Assembly: GCF_003049575.1 (NCBI RefSeq)
Contig: NZ_PYWI01000003.1
Location: 62,001-126,000, forward strand
Direction: 5' to 3'
From: Lysinibacillus parviboronicapiens
GTDB taxonomy: Bacteria; Bacillota; Bacilli; Bacillales_A; Planococcaceae
Length of the DNA stretch: 64,000 nt
Made by a program: the position numbers and the translations under genes. Each line of letters begins with the position of its first letter. Position 1 is the first letter of the stretch. Positions 42,406 to 50,425 of this stretch are shown in pieces. The notes under the pieces were generated by a model. That model was not told the DNA's origin. It searched no databases and worked only from the letters and a program-made list of their open reading frames with translations.

Positions 42406-45400
42406 TTAAAAGTCAACTTTTGCTGTAACTTTTACAGGTGTTGCACTTTGACCACCGATGTTTACACGAGCATTAAATACATCGTTTGCTTTACCTTTTG
42501 CAAATGCATCAGTTGTACCGTTTGCGCTGAACACCACATCACCAGAAACTTTAGAGAATGTTAATGTTGTTGTAGCTGTTGCAACGTCGTTAAATTTCGC
42601 TTGACCTTTAACAACTCCAGCAGCATCAGCTTCTGCAACTGTTGCCATTACACCGTATTGGTCAGTTACAACTACATCAGCTAATTGGAAGAATGCATCA
42701 AGGTTGAAGTCAGTAGCTACATTGTAAGAGTTTGTCGTTACAAAGTTAACTGTTTCGCCAGCAATGTATGCAGCAGCTTTGTTATTCTCAACAACTGCTA
42801 CTTTTTCTACTGCAGGAGCAACGTTAGAGAATGTTACATCTTTAACGATTTCTTCACCTGTAGCATTGATTGTGATTGTTACTTTTGCAGTTGCAGTTTT
42901 TGCATCTTTATCAAAATCAACATTTGCTGCATCATTTGTAGTAACATCGCCATCTGCTACGTTTGAAAGAACTGTAGATTTAACAGTGTAATCAGAACCT
43001 GCTTTAAGCGTAACTTCTCCACCATTACCTGTTACTGCTTTCACAACAATATCTTTGCCGTAACCAGCTGGAATTGTATAGCCAGTAGTATTATCACCAG
43101 TTACATAGATAGGTTTGATATCTTCTACTTTATAAGAAGCAAATGAACTATCTTTGACAACTGAGAATTGTTTTGAATAAGAGCTTGCTTCTACAGCAGT
43201 GTTGTCAGCTGTTTTTACAAGTTTGAATGTAACATTAGCAGCTGTTTTTGTTGCACCAGCTTTGTAAGTTACAGTGATTTTGTTTGTAGCAGCATCTTTG
43301 ATTTCACCAGATACAGTGAATGGTGCATCAGCATCTGTGAATGGTTGGATTGTGTAACCAGCTGTACCAAGTTTCGCAAGAAGTTCATCAGTAGAGATTA
43401 CTTGACCGAATTGGTCTTCAACTACGATGTCTTTTGCAGTAATGTCAACTTTAGCATCAGTTAATTCACGGATAGATGTGCTAACTTTGCTATCTAAACC
43501 AGTGATTACTTTTGGTGCAGTTGCAGCTTTAGGGATAACTGTTTGAGTAGCAACTTTACCAGTTGAAGAAGTAACAACAACTGTTACTGGTGAGTTTTCT
43601 ACTACGCTACCAGCAGCTACTTTCGCAAAAAGTTCGCCGTCTTTTTCGAATAATGTACCACCTGTAATCGTAATACCTTTAGAACCGTTTAACGCAACAG
43701 TTTCTTTAATAGCATTACCTTGTTTATCTAATACAGATAATGGGAATAAAATATCCGCTCCAGCAGTAATAACTTTTGTTGGTGCTCCTAATGTAACTGA
43801 ATCAGCACGTACACCTTCAGCAACTTTTACTGCAGCTTGTGCATTTTTACCTGTTGCTTTAGCGATCACAATTACGTTTGTATCACCTGAAGCTACAATG
43901 CTAGCAACAGGAAGAACGATTACTTCTTTACCGTCGATTGTTTGTTTTTCAAACGCACCAAATGTTGCAACAGCTTGGTTTGTGTTAGTCACAAGAACTT
44001 CAGCGTTAGCACCATTTAAACGATTTAAATCAGTAATTTCTTTACCATATTGGTCTTTCACAGTAACTGGAAGATAGAATTTATCTTTTGCTAAATTAGT
44101 ATCTTCAGTTAACGTTTTGCCATCTTTGTTGTAAAGAGTACCAATCGTTGCTTCAGAAACAACAGTTTTAGCTGAAACTGTTACTGTTTTTGTAGTAGTA
44201 GTTGCAGTTGAACCGTGAATAACTGTAAGGACAACTTTGTCGCCTTCTTTAAGTCCAGCAGCTTTTGTCATTGTGATTGAACCGTCTGCATTTGCTACTG
44301 CTGAATCAGCACCTGCTGCAGAAAGAGTTAACGAGGAAGAATTTAATTTAGTGATATCTTCACCGTATTGGTTTGTAACATGGTAACCAATTGTTGCAGT
44401 TGAAGTACCAGTTGATGGCGCTACTTCACCAAGAATTTCAATACCAGCTACTTTTTCGTCTTCTGTTTTCACAGAACCAGTTACTGCTTGTTCTGAAAGA
44501 CCAGTTACGCTAACTGTAAATTCACCTTTAGTGATTTTACTTGTTAATTCAATTGTTGCAACTGTTTTATCTTCGTTCCAAGTAATAGCAGAGAAGTTAG
44601 ATTTAAAGCCATCTTTTTTAAGTTCAAATTTAGCTTTTTCAGTGTCAACAGCTTTATTGAATGTTACTGCTAAAGTTTTTGCATTAACTGCATCAACAGA
44701 TTTTACATTTAACTCGGCTACTTCATATGTAACCACAGCTGAGTAAGATTTACCATCGATAACGAAGTCTACTTTTGTCTCTTCATTTTCTGGAAGAGCA
44801 GTTTCTAATGTTACCGTATGTTTTGAATCATCAGATAAAGTTACTTCTAAAGTTTTTGCATCTACAACTTTTACTGCTTTCACAGATAAAGTTTCTTCAG
44901 CAAGATTTGTAATTGTACGGTTTAAGAATGATGCAAATTGACCGCGTGTTAAAGAATTTTTAGGGTTGAACGCTTTCACGTTTGTAAGACCTGCATACTC
45001 TAAGGCGATGATTGCTTCACGATTTTCTTCAGCTGTAGCATTCTCTAAGTCTGTGATTGTAGATTTGAAATCTGATTCTTTGTAATCTGCCACTAAATCT
45101 ACGTTGTAAACAGTTTTAATGGCACGTACTAAAACAACTGCCATTTGTTCACGAGACATGTTATTTGTATGCATTAATTTGTTGTTAGAGCCTTTGAAAA
45201 CGCCTGCATCTTTCACAAGTGCTGCATATTGTAATAATTCTTTGTCTGGTGCTGTTGTCGGTAAGTCAGTGAAACGAGCTTCTGTTGCGTAATCTGTAGG
45301 AATTTCGTAGTTTTCAGAAACTAACCATTTCCCTAAGAATTTCGTTACATTGCCACGAGTAACAACTGCGTTAGGTTTGAACGTACCGTCTGGGTAACCC

Positions 45401-45558
45401 CCTACGATTTTAGCGTCTGCTAATGCTAAAATGGCATCCTTATGGTCATTGTCTTCAATATCAGAAAAGCTTGCTGCGCTTGCTACTGGTACGATTGCTG
45501 ATGCTACTAGGGCCGCTGATGCTGCGCCGACAACCCATTTACTATATTTTTGTTTCAT
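42406..45558 (-). CDS. S-layer protein (three N-terminal SLH domains)
   Basis: The main candidate for the crystalline surface layer: 1050 residues. The signal peptide (KQKYSKWVVGAASAALVASA, cleavage after VASA) is followed by three SLH domains at about 30-230 (AVVTRGNVTKFLGKWL, NNMSREQMAVVLVRAI, NSLTRGQFASFLNRTI). More than 800 residues of beta-rich, Thr/Val/Ala-rich Ig-like modules follow (for example VKAVKVVDAKTLEVTLSDDS, VKSVDAVNAKTLAVTFNKAV). An upstream start at 45636 is open, but the ATG at 45556-45558, nine bases after AGGAGG, gives the proper signal peptide. Promoter and terminator are both strong. It would be exported via SecA2/SlaP and bound to pyruvylated SCWP. Confidence 0.93.
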   Translation of the reverse strand: MKQKYSKWVVGAASAALVASAIVPVASAASFSDIEDNDHKDAILALADAKIVGGYPDGTFKPNAVVTRGNVTKFLGKWLVSENYEIPTDYATEARFTDLPTTAPDKELLQYAALVKDAGVFKGSNNKLMHTNNMSREQMAVVLVRAIKTVYNVDLVADYKESDFKSTITDLENATAEENREAIIALEYAGLTNVKAFNPKNSLTRGQFASFLNRTITNLAEETLSVKAVKVVDAKTLEVTLSDDSKHTVTLETALPENEETKVDFVIDGKSYSAVVTYEVAELNVKSVDAVNAKTLAVTFNKAVDTEKAKFELKKDGFKSNFSAITWNEDKTVATIELTSKITKGEFTVSVTGLSEQAVTGSVKTEDEKVAGIEILGEVAPSTGTSTATIGYHVTNQYGEDITKLNSSSLTLSAAGADSAVANADGSITMTKAAGLKEGDKVVLTVIHGSTATTTTKTVTVSAKTVVSEATIGTLYNKDGKTLTEDTNLAKDKFYLPVTVKDQYGKEITDLNRLNGANAEVLVTNTNQAVATFGAFEKQTIDGKEVIVLPVASIVASGDTNVIVIAKATGKNAQAAVKVAEGVRADSVTLGAPTKVITAGADILFPLSVLDKQGNAIKETVALNGSKGITITGGTLFEKDGELFAKVAAGSVVENSPVTVVVTSSTGKVATQTVIPKAATAPKVITGLDSKVSTSIRELTDAKVDITAKDIVVEDQFGQVISTDELLAKLGTAGYTIQPFTDADAPFTVSGEIKDAATNKITVTYKAGATKTAANVTFKLVKTADNTAVEASSYSKQFSVVKDSSFASYKVEDIKPIYVTGDNTTGYTIPAGYGKDIVVKAVTGNGGEVTLKAGSDYTVKSTVLSNVADGDVTTNDAANVDFDKDAKTATAKVTITINATGEEIVKDVTFSNVAPAVEKVAVVENNKAAAYIAGETVNFVTTNSYNVATDFNLDAFFQLADVVVTDQYGVMATVAEADAAGVVKGQAKFNDVATATTTLTFSKVSGDVVFSANGTTDAFAKGKANDVFNARVNIGGQSATPVKVTAKVDF

Positions 45559-45606
45559 GTGCAAATACCTCCTAGATAAATTAGCCACTTCTGTGACTAC
45601 GACTCT

Positions 45607-45636
45607 ATTATAAGTCCAGTAGAATGCACATTTCAA
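45607..45636 (-). promoter_or_regulatory. SigA-type promoter of the S-layer gene
   Basis: Minus strand: TTGAAA (45631-45636), 18-base spacer, TATAAT (45607-45612), predicting a leader of about 40 bases. The -35 overlaps a small palindrome (TGCAC...GTGCA). Confidence 0.6.
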
Positions 45637-46030
45637 AGTGCAATATATGGAATGAAAGATGTGGTAAAACTAGATTTTTAAAGGGTTTATACCCTCATTT
45701 TGGATTCAAAATATGTGCATCTGCACAATACACACTCGTTATTTTTCCAATAAACAATACCTATTTCACATAAATAACAATGAAATATCCTCCTATATGA
45801 CCAATAAAGTTTTTCCATCTTCTTTGTAAAAAAAATTCACTGGACAATCATTAGTGAACAAATAGTGAATTTACGTTACAATAAGATAGGTAATTTATTC
45901 ATGAATTACCTTTAGATATTAGCTTAGTATTCCTGAAATTAGTAATCTAGCTAGTAGAAATCATGTACTATTAGCAATTTTTAGAGTTCAATCAGTGATT
46001 TTGATGATGCAATTGGTAATTGTCGAGATT

Positions 46031-46146
46031 CTATCAGCGATTGTCGGGGTGCTATCAGCGATTTTGTCGGGGTGCTATCAGCGATTTTGTCGGGCTATCA
46101 GCGATTGTCGTGATTCTATCAGCGATTACGACGGCTCTCAGCAAAC
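46031..46146. repeat. Tandem CTATCAGCGATT repeats, period about 21 bases
   Basis: CTATCAGCGATT begins at 46031, 46052, 46075, 46095 and 46116, with a degenerate sixth copy (CTCTCAGC) at 46135. Variable GTCGGGG-like bases fill the rest. It lies about 60 bases upstream of the MBOAT gene. Copies are directly adjacent without unique spacers, so it is not a CRISPR. Confidence 0.7.
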
Positions 46147-46207
46147 TTAACTATCAACAATAACAACAACTTGTTTTTTAATTTAATAGGGATGGGGATT
46201 TGAAGGA

Positions 46208-47632
46208 ATGGTTTTTAGTAGCCTTATTTTTTTATATGTCTTTTTGCCATTAGTGCTCATTGTGTACTTCATCTCTCCGAAGATGCTACGTAACACGATT
46301 TTACTGTTGGCCAGCTTGTTCTTTTATGCATGGGGCGAACCGAAATATGTACTGTTAATGATGCTTTCGATTTTGCTCAACTACGTACTCGGGATCGTCA
46401 TAGAAAATACGGTGTCACAGTCCAAACGAAAAACACTCCTTTGGTTAGTCATCGTGAGTAATTTAGCAATCTTAGGCTATTACAAATATGCTGGCTTTTT
46501 TGTTGACATCCTTAACAATTACTTGGAGCAGCCTATTGAATGGCAAGCCGTACCGCTGCCAATCGGTATTTCATTTTACACGTTCCAAGCACTAAGCTAT
46601 GTTATTGATGTCTATCGTAAGGATGTAAAGGCACAACGCAATATTTTAGACTTATCACTTTTTATTACATTATTTCCACAGCTTGTAGCTGGACCTATCG
46701 TTCGCTATCAAACGGTAGCCGAGCAGATTAAAAAACGTCTTTCCACAGCAGAAGATTGGCTGATTGGTACTCGACGTTTCGTGCAAGGTTTAGCGAAAAA
46801 GGTGCTGATTGCCAATCCAATGGGCGAAGTAGCCGATCATGTCTTTAGTTTATCGGGCGGTGACTTAACAACCGGAACTGCATGGATAGGGATTTTAGCG
46901 TACTCCCTACAAATTTATTTCGACTTCTCGGGCTATAGTGACATGGCCATTGGTTTAGCACGTATTTTTGGCTTTAAGTTTGAAGAAAACTTCAACTATC
47001 CATACATTGCGCAATCCGTAACAGACTTTTGGCGTCGCTGGCATATTTCACTCAGCAGCTGGTTTAGAGATTACGTCTACTTCCCACTCGGGGGTAGTCG
47101 CGTTAGTCATGAATGGAAACTCTATCGAAACTTGCTTATCGTCTGGACGTTAACAGGCTTTTGGCACGGAGCAAGTTGGACCTTTATGGCTTGGGGCTTT
47201 TATTACGGCATACTAATCTGCCTGGAAAAATGGGTGCTGTTAAAATGGTTGGAACGTATTCCACGCTTATTACGCCATATTTACATACTCATTATCGTCA
47301 TGATTGGCTGGGTATTCTTTAGAGCGAATGACTTTACATATGCTTTCACATTTATCAAAACGATGTTTGGGCTATCAGATGTACCGCTTTATAATTATGA
47401 AACCATTTTACTGGCAAAAGATTATGCTATTTACTTGATTGTAGCCATTATTTTTGCGGTACCAATTTATCGACTTTATCAACATTGGAGTGAGCAAAAG
47501 GCTGCTACTTCCCTTGCTTTCGACTGGGGATTACGCCTTACGCAAACAATTTACTATGGCGCGCTGTTACTATTTATCACGATGTTTTTAGTGAACGCAA
47601 CCCATAATCCATTCATTTACTTTAGATTCTAG
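46208..47632 (+). CDS. MBOAT-family O-acyltransferase (PatA/AlgI-like)
   Basis: This 474-residue polytopic membrane protein of the MBOAT family is expected to carry acetyl groups across the membrane for O-acetylation of a wall glycan. The N-terminus MVFSSLIFLYVFLPLVLIVY is typical of AlgI/PatA. It contains ASLFFYAWGEPKY, PLPIGISFYTFQALSYVIDV, the family block IYFDFSGYSDMAIGLARIFGF, FWRRWHISLSSWFRDYVYFP and the catalytic His in TGFWHGASWTF. The next gene encodes a DHHW protein, the usual partner. In B. anthracis PatA/PatB acetylate the SCWP, a fitting role beside the S-layer gene. Confidence 0.9.
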   Translation: MVFSSLIFLYVFLPLVLIVYFISPKMLRNTILLLASLFFYAWGEPKYVLLMMLSILLNYVLGIVIENTVSQSKRKTLLWLVIVSNLAILGYYKYAGFFVDILNNYLEQPIEWQAVPLPIGISFYTFQALSYVIDVYRKDVKAQRNILDLSLFITLFPQLVAGPIVRYQTVAEQIKKRLSTAEDWLIGTRRFVQGLAKKVLIANPMGEVADHVFSLSGGDLTTGTAWIGILAYSLQIYFDFSGYSDMAIGLARIFGFKFEENFNYPYIAQSVTDFWRRWHISLSSWFRDYVYFPLGGSRVSHEWKLYRNLLIVWTLTGFWHGASWTFMAWGFYYGILICLEKWVLLKWLERIPRLLRHIYILIIVMIGWVFFRANDFTYAFTFIKTMFGLSDVPLYNYETILLAKDYAIYLIVAIIFAVPIYRLYQHWSEQKAATSLAFDWGLRLTQTIYYGALLLFITMFLVNATHNPFIYFRF

Positions 47633-47642
47633 GTGGGACATC

Positions 47643-48824
47643 ATGCGAAAAATTCAAACGTACCTTTTACCAATTACCTTTTTTTGCATCATTTTCGGTG
47701 GCTTCGTCGTGCATGTGTTAACGGTGGATCGCCCGCAATCAGAAATGGAGAACCGTCCGTTAGAATCAGCAAATATTTCTCCGAGCCCCCAGGAGATCTT
47801 TTCTGGGCAATGGTCAAAACAGGTAGAATCCTATATTTCAGATCAATTCCCCGCACGTGATACATGGATGCGCGACTACGTCTTGTTCCAACGTGCCATA
47901 GGCAAAACATATTTAAACGATAAGTATGCTGTTGATGATGAAAGTGGTTGGATTATTTCTAAGCCAGCCGCAGCAAAATCTGAAGAGGAGCTTGCCTCCT
48001 TTGCTACAGATTTACAGAAGCTAAGTGAAGGGCTAGCTGAAAAAAACATACCTTTCACGTTTTATTCACTACCAGCTAAAGCGACCTACTCACGCGAGCC
48101 AAATCCGAGCTATATGCCCGATGATGCAGGTATCGCCAACAATAAAAAATTACATGGGCTTGTCACAGCTGCCGGTGTAGACAATGTGCGTCTCTATGAT
48201 GAAATGAAGGAAGACTTTTCTGCAGAACGAAGCTTCTTTAAAACGGATCATCACTGGACAATGCGCGGTGCCTACTCAGGTTATGAGGCACTGTTAAAAA
48301 CAATAAGCGCACGACTTGGTGAAACCATTAAGCCAATTCCATTCGATGAAGCTAATACATTTTGCTTACCTAATCAGTTCGCCGGCTCATGGAATAAAAT
48401 CCTATACATGACTGTGGATAACAATGAACAAATTTGCTATAACGAGCCTGCTTCATTTGCGACACAGTTCACCATTTACGACGGGACAATCGAAGAGGGC
48501 GTCACTGCTCCATATGAGGCAGTGTATGGACGTGCCAAGCAAATGAACCCTGATGCGTTAGTGAATTATGCTGACGCCTATAGCCGAGACTTTGCCGAAC
48601 TCACGATTGTAAACGACACCTATGATAGTGACAAACATCTTGTAGTCATCAAGGATTCTTACTTTAACACCATCCAATTTCATGTAGCCAGTCACTTTAA
48701 AACAGTAACCATTTTAGACTTACGTTATCTAGAGAAAAATGTAATTTCTTATTTACAAAGCATGCAACCAGACTATGTCGTGCTTGCCTACAATGATCGA
48801 AACCTAAAATTAATGCCGGAGTGA
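47643..48824 (+). CDS. DHHW-motif protein (PatB/AlgJ-like O-acetyltransferase partner)
   Basis: This 393-residue protein has an N-terminal signal anchor (TYLLPITFFCIIFGGFVVHVL) and an extracytoplasmic SGNH-like fold. The family motif is seen in FFKTDHHWTMRGAYSGYEAL, with YSLPAKATYSREP before it and VVIKDSYFN containing the Asp-Ser pair near the C-terminus. It starts ten bases after the MBOAT stop. In alginate and SCWP systems the DHHW protein transfers the acetyl group delivered by the MBOAT partner. Confidence 0.88.
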   Translation: MRKIQTYLLPITFFCIIFGGFVVHVLTVDRPQSEMENRPLESANISPSPQEIFSGQWSKQVESYISDQFPARDTWMRDYVLFQRAIGKTYLNDKYAVDDESGWIISKPAAAKSEEELASFATDLQKLSEGLAEKNIPFTFYSLPAKATYSREPNPSYMPDDAGIANNKKLHGLVTAAGVDNVRLYDEMKEDFSAERSFFKTDHHWTMRGAYSGYEALLKTISARLGETIKPIPFDEANTFCLPNQFAGSWNKILYMTVDNNEQICYNEPASFATQFTIYDGTIEEGVTAPYEAVYGRAKQMNPDALVNYADAYSRDFAELTIVNDTYDSDKHLVVIKDSYFNTIQFHVASHFKTVTILDLRYLEKNVISYLQSMQPDYVVLAYNDRNLKLMPE

Positions 48825-48873
48825 TCGTAATGTGAGTGAAAGTCGTACTTCTAGCGGCGATTTTCATCCATAC

Positions 48874-48917
48874 AAAAAAGCAGTGATTTCTTTTAAATGA
48901 GAAATCACTGCTTTTTC
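48874..48917. terminator. Bidirectional terminator between PatB-like and acyltransferase genes
   Basis: Perfect 17-bp stem AAAAAAGCAGTGATTTC / GAAATCACTGCTTTTTC with a ten-base loop and T-runs on both sides. Confidence 0.9.
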
Positions 48918-48921
48918 ATTT

Positions 48922-49926
48922 TTATGAGACACGCTTTCTGATTTTCCCGACGATCCATTGACTGAATGGTAACAATGAAATCAACTTCGTCAGCACGATG
49001 CAAACGACTAACGTCCACAGCATTAACAATGGCACGCGGACAAGTGTGCTATCAAAATGCGCTACAAACCATCCAGTCGATAAGCGCAAAATTTCCCAAT
49101 GCATGAGATAAATCATAAATGCATATTGACTGATGATGCGAACAACTTTCGTGTGTGGCACCGACTGCCCCCAAGCAATCACAAACAGCACCACACTCAC
49201 CACTAGTGGCACTAAATCGAGTCGTCTCGAATGCACTTCCGTATATCCGAGTAGCAAACACATGTACAAAAATACAGCAGATAACAGTACCAACACAATC
49301 GTCGCAACGCGATACTTCTTTGCCAACTCCGCAATTTGCGAATAATACATCCCTATTGCATAGGCCACTGCGAAATAACCAAGCCAACCCGTAAACAATA
49401 AACGAAGCACCATGGCATTGTCTGTAAAAATAGGATACGGCAACAAAATAACCGTATGATGAATGAACGTAATCAGCACACATACTGGTAAAAACCATGT
49501 GAACGACCACTTAAAACGCTTCATCAGCGCAAATACTACATATAGCTGCATAATCACAACGACAAACCAGCCAACAAACTCCCCAAAAACTACATTGTTC
49601 ACATACTTTTCCCACAACAAACCCTTGCGATAAATCGACTCCACAAGGAACGCATCTATAAATGCCCACACTAAAAAAGGCACTAAAATATAGTGAATTC
49701 TACTCGACCAAAAGTTAGTTGGTATTTGCTCACGATAACGATTCGCCAATATTAAAATCGACAATACAATAAATGTTGGCGTAGCATAGCACAGCGCAAT
49801 ACGTAAAAACAAATAAATCGTCTGCTCCGGCTCTACACCGACCTCCATAATAACCCATGAAGACGTGTGCAATAGTAAAATGGATAAACACGCCACCACA
49901 CGTAGGTAATCCCACTCTTTAATCAC
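48922..49926 (-). CDS. Acyltransferase-3 family membrane protein
   Basis: This 334-residue polytopic membrane protein has about ten helices. The N-terminus KEWDYLRVVACLSILLLHTS contains the Asp/Arg and the conserved His of the acyltransferase_3 (OatA/OafA/YiaH) family, followed by the segment VPFLVWAFIDAFL. Such proteins O-acylate extracellular or lipid-linked glycans. There is no C-terminal SGNH domain, so it is the short type. The start is GTG (49924-49926), nine bases after AGGAG. It is convergent with the PatAB-like pair, which suggests a second glycan-modifying activity. Confidence 0.85.
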   Translation of the reverse strand: MIKEWDYLRVVACLSILLLHTSSWVIMEVGVEPEQTIYLFLRIALCYATPTFIVLSILILANRYREQIPTNFWSSRIHYILVPFLVWAFIDAFLVESIYRKGLLWEKYVNNVVFGEFVGWFVVVIMQLYVVFALMKRFKWSFTWFLPVCVLITFIHHTVILLPYPIFTDNAMVLRLLFTGWLGYFAVAYAIGMYYSQIAELAKKYRVATIVLVLLSAVFLYMCLLLGYTEVHSRRLDLVPLVVSVVLFVIAWGQSVPHTKVVRIISQYAFMIYLMHWEILRLSTGWFVAHFDSTLVRVPLLMLWTLVVCIVLTKLISLLPFSQWIVGKIRKRVS

Positions 49927-50100
49927 GACAACATTCTCCTAGTATTTTTTCTCTCTAGTAAGCATGTCATATAATGTCGATGAATGCAATGGCGATACTT
50001 GTAAGCTACTTTTCTATGCTATAATGAAGGAGATTTTTAATAGACAGATATGATAATAAAAATAGAGGAAATAAATTAAAAGAAATGTGAGGTGGATGAG

Positions 50101-50361
50101 ATGGAGAAAGCATTAACGCAAATTTTAGGACAACTACAACAAATTAATCAACACATCAACAATATTGAATCACGCCTTGATTCAATTGGAAACCGACTTG
50201 AAATACTTGAATCAGAACAGCAACAAATCAAACAAGCTGTTTTGGAAACAAATGAAAAAGTGAACCGACTAGAAGCCATTCAAGAAAGCCAACACCGCAT
50301 TATCGAATTACTATCAGCTCGCTCCATCCAGCATGAAGCAGAATTAAAAAGAATCCAATAA
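50101..50361 (+). CDS. Small coiled-coil protein, function unknown
   Basis: This 86-residue hydrophilic protein is a coiled coil over almost its whole length, with heptads in QLQQINQHINNIESRLDSI and KVNRLEAIQESQHRIIELL. An in-frame GTG at 50092 precedes it, but the ATG at 50101 has AGGTGG at a good distance. There is no signal peptide. Short proteins of this type are common in Bacillaceae and have no assigned role. A terminator follows directly. Confidence 0.75.
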   Translation: MEKALTQILGQLQQINQHINNIESRLDSIGNRLEILESEQQQIKQAVLETNEKVNRLEAIQESQHRIIELLSARSIQHEAELKRIQ

Positions 50362-50398
50362 GAAACCGCCCTCTTCTATGAGGGCGGTTATTAATTTT
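50362..50398. terminator. Bidirectional terminator (coiled-coil gene / pgcA)
   Basis: Perfect stem AACCGCCCTC/GAGGGCGGTT with a six-base loop and T-rich flanks on both strands, between two convergent genes. Confidence 0.85.
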
Positions 50399-50425
50399 GC
50401 AAAGTTTATATTAGTATGTTAGTAC

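Noticed and set aside
46031-46146. Short CRISPR array
   Set aside because: Units of about 21 bases follow each other without unique spacers, and there are no cas genes in the window.
49052-49510. Minus-strand frame of 152 codons within the acyltransferase gene
   Set aside because: It is a same-strand shadow frame; the acyltransferase frame has membrane helices and family motifs.
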